Source: Mesolinea sp040772305 (lineage in GTDB: Bacteria > Chloroflexota > Anaerolineae > Anaerolineales > Anaerolineaceae). From it: DNA of 64,000 bases. The notes beneath the pieces are model-generated. The model did no database searches. It was not told the origin of the DNA and saw only the letters and a program-made list of their open reading frames with translations. Positions 60,764-64,000 of the stretch are shown in pieces. The translations under genes were made by a program, and so were the position numbers. Each line of letters begins with the position of its first letter. Within the stretch, counting starts at the first letter, position 1. The stretch lies in NCBI GenBank assembly GCA_040772305.1, contig JAXGYK010000001.1, positions 1,426,001 through 1,490,000 of the forward strand, in the 5' to 3' direction.

Positions 60764-61345
60764 ATGAGCTCACCTGGTAAAAACGATCCGAGCAAACGCA
60801 AGGCCCTTGAGGCCTTGCTCTTTGCTGCGCCCGGTCCTAGTAGTCTGGAGCAGCTTTCACGGGCTTTGGATATGCCGGAAACCAAAGTAGAAAGTTTGAT
60901 CAATGATTTATCCGCTCATCTCTGTGATGAGCACGGCCTGCGGATTCAAAAAAACCATAACCAATATCAGCTCGTGACTGCGGCAGAGTATGGGCAGCTG
61001 ATAGAAACATTTTTGGGTTTAGAGGTCACCACCCGGTTAACTCAGGCTGCTTTGGAAGCATTGGCGATTATTGCGTATAAGCAACCTGCCACACGGCCTG
61101 AAATAGATGCAATTCGCGGGGTTAACAGCGATTATGTTGTGAGGAGCTTGTTGTCTAAAGGGCTCATTGAGGAGTTAGGCCGCTCTGAAGCGCCTGGCCG
61201 TCCAATATTATATGGCGTAACGCCAGATTTCCTGCAGTATTTTGGATTGTCATCGATAGATGAATTGCCGGAAGTCAATCTGGATGATCTGGTGCAAAAA
61301 GTACAGGAAGATTCAATAAAGGAAGAAAGGGTCCTTAAAGACTGA
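60764..61345 (+). CDS. scpB: Chromosome segregation and condensation protein ScpB
   Basis: ScpB is the winged-helix partner of the SMC-ScpA condensin. The 193-aa protein has KRKALEALLFAAPGPSSLEQLSRAL, TRLTQAALEALAIIAYKQPATRPEIDAIRGVNSDYVVRSLLSKGLI and GRPILYGVTPDFLQYFGL, all characteristic. Start ATG 60764 follows GGAGAA. Its stop overlaps the rluB start (TGATG); the pair is widely conserved. scpA is not in the window. Confidence 0.96.
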   Translation: MSSPGKNDPSKRKALEALLFAAPGPSSLEQLSRALDMPETKVESLINDLSAHLCDEHGLRIQKNHNQYQLVTAAEYGQLIETFLGLEVTTRLTQAALEALAIIAYKQPATRPEIDAIRGVNSDYVVRSLLSKGLIEELGRSEAPGRPILYGVTPDFLQYFGLSSIDELPEVNLDDLVQKVQEDSIKEERVLKD

Positions 61346-62076
61346 TGTCTGAAGAGCGTGTACAAAAAATATTAGCTGCTGCTGGTTTGGGGTCACGGCG
61401 GGCGTGTGAACTGATTATTGAAGCGGGTCGGGTTCAGGTGAATGGCAAGCGCATCAAGCTGGGCGACAAGGCCGACCCTGCCAGGGATACGATTACGGTA
61501 GATGGACGCCGGATTAGTGCCCCTGAGGCAAAGGTGTATGTAGCGCTCAATAAGCCAAAAGGATACCTCTCGGATGTGGATGAACGGCACCCAGCCCCGA
61601 ATGTGAACGACTTATTAAACCGACCGGAACACTTGTATGCCGTTGGACGGCTGGATTTGGAAAGCGAAGGACTGATCCTGATGACCAACGACGGGGAATT
61701 AGCAAACCGGCTCACGCATCCCCGTTACCGGCATGAAAAGGAATATGAGGTTTTTGTAATCAGCGAGCCTGACGAAGAACAGCTTGCCATCTGGAGACGA
61801 GGGGTAGTTCTGGAAGATGGTTACCGCACCTTGCCAGCCAGCGTAGAAGTTCTGCGTCATGCGAATGGGGGCAGCTGGTTGCGAATTATCCTGCGGGAAG
61901 GAAAAAAACGCCAAATTCGCAAAACTGGCGCACGGATCGGCCTGCCTGTGGGGGCAATAAGGCGTGTTCGTATTGGTACGCTTATGCTAGGCAGTCTTAA
62001 ACCGGGGGAATGGCGGAACCTAACAGCTAAAGAAGTACAAAGTCTGCTGCGCTACGCGGGCTTAGAAAAGAAATAA
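61345..62076 (+). CDS. rluB: Ribosomal large-subunit pseudouridine synthase B
   Basis: The 243-aa enzyme has an N-terminal S4 domain (RVQKILAAAGLGSRRACELIIEAGRVQVNG) and the RsuA/RluB catalytic domain with the active Asp in AVGRLDLESEGLILMTNDG, LTHPRYRHEKEYEV and EGKKRQIRKTGARIG. It makes pseudouridine in 23S rRNA (position 2605 in E. coli). RsuA-type specificity cannot be fully excluded, but neighbourhood with scpB is typical for RluB. Confidence 0.93.
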   Translation: MSEERVQKILAAAGLGSRRACELIIEAGRVQVNGKRIKLGDKADPARDTITVDGRRISAPEAKVYVALNKPKGYLSDVDERHPAPNVNDLLNRPEHLYAVGRLDLESEGLILMTNDGELANRLTHPRYRHEKEYEVFVISEPDEEQLAIWRRGVVLEDGYRTLPASVEVLRHANGGSWLRIILREGKKRQIRKTGARIGLPVGAIRRVRIGTLMLGSLKPGEWRNLTAKEVQSLLRYAGLEKK

Positions 62077-62143
62077 GCTTCCAGGTCGCGGTTCCCTAAA
62101 AGAAGCCGGGAAGCTGTTCAAGCATGGTTGATTAATAAAAAAT

Positions 62144-62170
62144 GCCGACTTGTAGTCGGCTTCGGTGTTT
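62144..62170. terminator. Terminator between rluB and NERD-like gene
   Basis: GCCGACT (62144-62150), TGT loop and AGTCGGC (62154-62160), preceded by an A run and followed by TTCGGTGTTT; it lies between convergent genes. Confidence 0.75.
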
Positions 62171-62179
62171 AATACATTT

Positions 62180-62893
62180 CTACTTTTTGTTGTAGGCCAG
62201 AAGAAGCTCATTAAACTTGTTGAGGGTGGCATCGTCGAGGGGGGATTCGCATGAGGTGTTATCGATGCGGCGAATATACTGTCTGAGGTCTGCCGGTGCA
62301 ATAAATGGCACAGGCGCATTTTCTACGTCTGCGATGATGGTGCGCTGGTCCAGGGCAACCAGTACTGGCTTAATCGGTGGCTGTTCATCCGGAGCAATAC
62401 CTTGCGCGTCCATCCATTTGCGCAATGTCTGTTCGGCAATCGCTGCGTCTCGGGTGGGGTTGCCAATGCTTTCCTGACCAAAGAGCTTCATCAGGAAGTT
62501 GCCGCCTTTTTGCCGCCATTTACCATCCCGCCAGGAGATTTCACCGGTAGCCGTCACCGGCATGGGAATCCAAAACCCACAAGGGCTCAGCAAAAGCAGG
62601 GGTAAGGGTGAAGCAAAAACCCAAAAACTGTATTCCCGGGGAAGCTTATCGAAGAGCACGGCTAAAACCTGGTCGTGCCGGGGATCGCGGCTGTAACGAT
62701 TTGTAAAATACATACTGACTTGGGAGGTTACAAGGCCGACGATAAGACCGACGTATGAAAGGTTGCGGAACTTAGGTGTGTTGGTAAAGGAAGCCCACAG
62801 CGACAGAATCAAAATTAACAAGGTGCCCAGGGTGAGTACCAGCGCAATCGTACGCCGGCTTTTTATCAGTTTTTCGTTGACGACCAGTTTCAT
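62180..62893 (-). CDS. Membrane protein with a NERD-like soluble domain
   Basis: The 237-aa protein has two hydrophobic segments (about 15-35 and 42-62) followed by a soluble part. GFWIPMPVTATGEISWRDGKW, GNPTRDAAIAEQTLRKWM and PVLVALDQRTIIADVENAPVPFIAPADLRQYI follow the order of strands and helices of NERD (nuclease-related) domains. The acidic-x-Lys catalytic pair expected in the first strand is absent. It lies 4 bp downstream of plsX. This is weak similarity by eye. Confidence 0.6.
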   Translation of the reverse strand: MKLVVNEKLIKSRRTIALVLTLGTLLILILSLWASFTNTPKFRNLSYVGLIVGLVTSQVSMYFTNRYSRDPRHDQVLAVLFDKLPREYSFWVFASPLPLLLLSPCGFWIPMPVTATGEISWRDGKWRQKGGNFLMKLFGQESIGNPTRDAAIAEQTLRKWMDAQGIAPDEQPPIKPVLVALDQRTIIADVENAPVPFIAPADLRQYIRRIDNTSCESPLDDATLNKFNELLLAYNKK

Positions 62894-62897
62894 TTTT

Positions 62898-63902
62898 TTA
62901 CTCCGCTATTTTTTCTGAATTCAATTCGCTGCGTAAGGATGGCAGCAAGCCGGCCTTTACCGCATTTTTTACCTGGTTTACAGCACTTACCAGTGCTTTG
63001 GCATCCGAGCGGCCATGGCCAATAAATACAAGCCCGTCCAGTCCTAATAAGGGCACAGCACCAAATTCGTCCGGGTCCATCAAGGCTTTTACCCGAACAA
63101 AGGCTGGCTTGGCCAGTGCTGCTCCAATTTTGCTTCGAACTGAGCCCAACAGCTCTGCCTTTAAGGTGTCCAGCAGCAATTTGGCCACGCCTTCCGCTGA
63201 TTTTAACAGGATATTTCCTGTAAAACCATCTGTGACTGCAAGATCAACCTGCCCACCAAAAACTTCCTTGCTCTCTACGTTTCCTACAAAACCGGGAACA
63301 GCTGCTTTTAAAAGGGGATGGGTGTTTTTAACCAGCTCGTTACCCTTGCCTTCTTCTTCGCCATTGGCCAGGAGCCCGATGCGAGGCTGTGGAAGGTTTA
63401 GCATAAGGCGGGCATAAACAGCGCCCATTTGAGCAAACTGGAGCAAAAACTCCGGCCGGCAATCAGCGTTGGCGCCGATATCTGCTATGACGCAAAGTCC
63501 GCCTTTTACCGGAAAAGTAGCAGCAAGGCAGGGCCGGTCGACGCCGGGCAGCATTCCGAATACCTTTCTTCCAAAGTACATGCCCATTCCGGTGTTTCCA
63601 GCAGTAAGAAAGGCATCAGCATTGCCGGCTTTAACCAGGCTCATACCGACCTGCATACTGTTCTCACGTTTGGCGCGGGCTTCGGCAATATGGTCGCTCA
63701 TCTCCAGCGTCTGCGGCGCGTGGGCAATCTTTACCGCGGATGCCGGTATCTGGTAGCGCTGAAACCCAGCTTCAAGGGTGCTTTGGTCGCCTGCCAAAGT
63801 GAGTTCCAGGTCCGGATCCATTGCCAGACGAGCTGCAGCCTGAAGCTCCGGTTCGGGCCGTTGATCTGAGCCCATCGCATCTAAAACAATTCGTATAGTC
63901 AT
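62898..63902 (-). CDS. plsX: Phosphate acyltransferase PlsX
   Basis: PlsX makes acyl-phosphate from acyl-ACP for phosphatidic-acid synthesis. The 334-aa protein has RIVLDAMGSDQRPEPELQAA, DAFLTAGNTGMGMYFG, LLANGEEEGKGNELV and VTDGFTGNILLKSAEG. GAGGAACG precedes the ATG. The usual downstream fabD or acpP is not seen; a NERD-like membrane protein follows instead. FakA at the left edge of the window feeds the same acyl-phosphate pool. Confidence 0.96.
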   Translation of the reverse strand: MTIRIVLDAMGSDQRPEPELQAAARLAMDPDLELTLAGDQSTLEAGFQRYQIPASAVKIAHAPQTLEMSDHIAEARAKRENSMQVGMSLVKAGNADAFLTAGNTGMGMYFGRKVFGMLPGVDRPCLAATFPVKGGLCVIADIGANADCRPEFLLQFAQMGAVYARLMLNLPQPRIGLLANGEEEGKGNELVKNTHPLLKAAVPGFVGNVESKEVFGGQVDLAVTDGFTGNILLKSAEGVAKLLLDTLKAELLGSVRSKIGAALAKPAFVRVKALMDPDEFGAVPLLGLDGLVFIGHGRSDAKALVSAVNQVKNAVKAGLLPSLRSELNSEKIAE

Positions 63903-63923
63903 ATTCGTTCCTCGTCCTTTGGC

Positions 63924-63951
63924 TTGACAAGCCCAAGTCTTTGCATATAAT
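63924..63951 (+). promoter_or_regulatory. Promoter of tRNA-Leu
   Basis: TTGACA (63924-63929), a 16-bp spacer and TATAAT (63946-63951), with a start about 8 nt before the tRNA. Confidence 0.88.
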
Positions 63952-63965
63952 TCAGTTTCACGTTT

Positions 63966-64000
63966 GCGCTGGTGCTGGAACTGGCAGACAGGTATGGTTG
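63966..64000 (+). tRNA. tRNA-Leu, 5' part only (cut by window edge)
   Basis: GCGCTGGTG followed by GGAACTGGCAGAC matches the 5' acceptor strand and D arm of tRNA-Leu. The last visible base, G at 64000, would be position 34 after stem TATGG and TT; if the tRNA is Leu, the anticodon is probably GAG. Only 35 nt are in view. Confidence 0.75.

Overview
The window is a continuous stretch of bacterial chromosome at roughly 50% GC. Gene families, lipoproteins with proline/threonine-rich linkers, PPi-type glycolytic enzymes and an extended ribosomal protein L31 fit an anaerobic Chloroflexota bacterium, most likely Anaerolineae. That placement is inferred from family resemblance, not from a marker-gene tree. 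Core housekeeping genes are intact and tightly packed. Accessory content consists of two IS3-family insertions, a sugar-uptake locus, surface-glycan genes and a kinase cluster.

Layout. 1-5.7 kb: fakA (cut by the window edge), recG and coaD (overlapping), and a coiled-coil protein. 5.8-9.7 kb (minus): lon and folC. 9.74-11.01 kb: an IS3 element sitting in the loop of an intrinsic terminator. 11.0-17.0 kb (minus): a three-gene operon of two divergent protein-kinase-like proteins and a TPR/transmembrane/SH3-like protein; this is the least explained unit. 17.1-19.8 kb: serC and comM, convergent on a shared terminator. 20.4-23.8 kb: two tandem CapA-like lipoproteins. 24.06 kb: tRNA-Glu. 24.3-28.3 kb: a GT2 glycosyltransferase, a methyltransferase and a large membrane protein of GT-C type. 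28.4-38.6 kb: a glycoside-utilisation locus with a ROK regulator, GH3, an ABC solute-binding protein, two permeases and GH35. Its binding-protein gene is split by a second IS3 element with a perfect 3-bp target duplication.

38.6-44.4 kb: rplU-rpmA-rpmE, in which L31 carries a C-terminal domain resembling the RNA polymerase alpha CTD, then tdk, hpt, a CCA-adding-like enzyme, an alpha/beta hydrolase and two nitroreductase-like proteins. 44.4-52.4 kb: a beta-propeller-like lipoprotein, ppdK, a small orphan and a lytic transglycosylase lipoprotein. 52.5-55.5 kb (minus): a rpoD-orf-ndk-arsC operon; the last gene is a DUF2007-like/arsenate-reductase fusion. 55.7-64 kb: a GT87-like membrane protein, a PPi-type phosphofructokinase, NUDIX, rsmD, gtrA, a UDP-sugar decarboxylase/epimerase, scpB-rluB, a NERD-like membrane protein, plsX, and the start of a tRNA-Leu at the right edge.

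How the genes work together. PpdK and the PPi-type phosphofructokinase point to pyrophosphate-linked glycolysis, which would be fed by the oligosaccharide locus. The glycosyltransferases, GtrA, UDP-sugar enzyme, CapA-like lipoproteins and lytic transglycosylase belong to envelope work. Several genes have a -10-like box only 6-7 nt before the ATG, suggesting leaderless transcripts beside clear Shine-Dalgarno genes.
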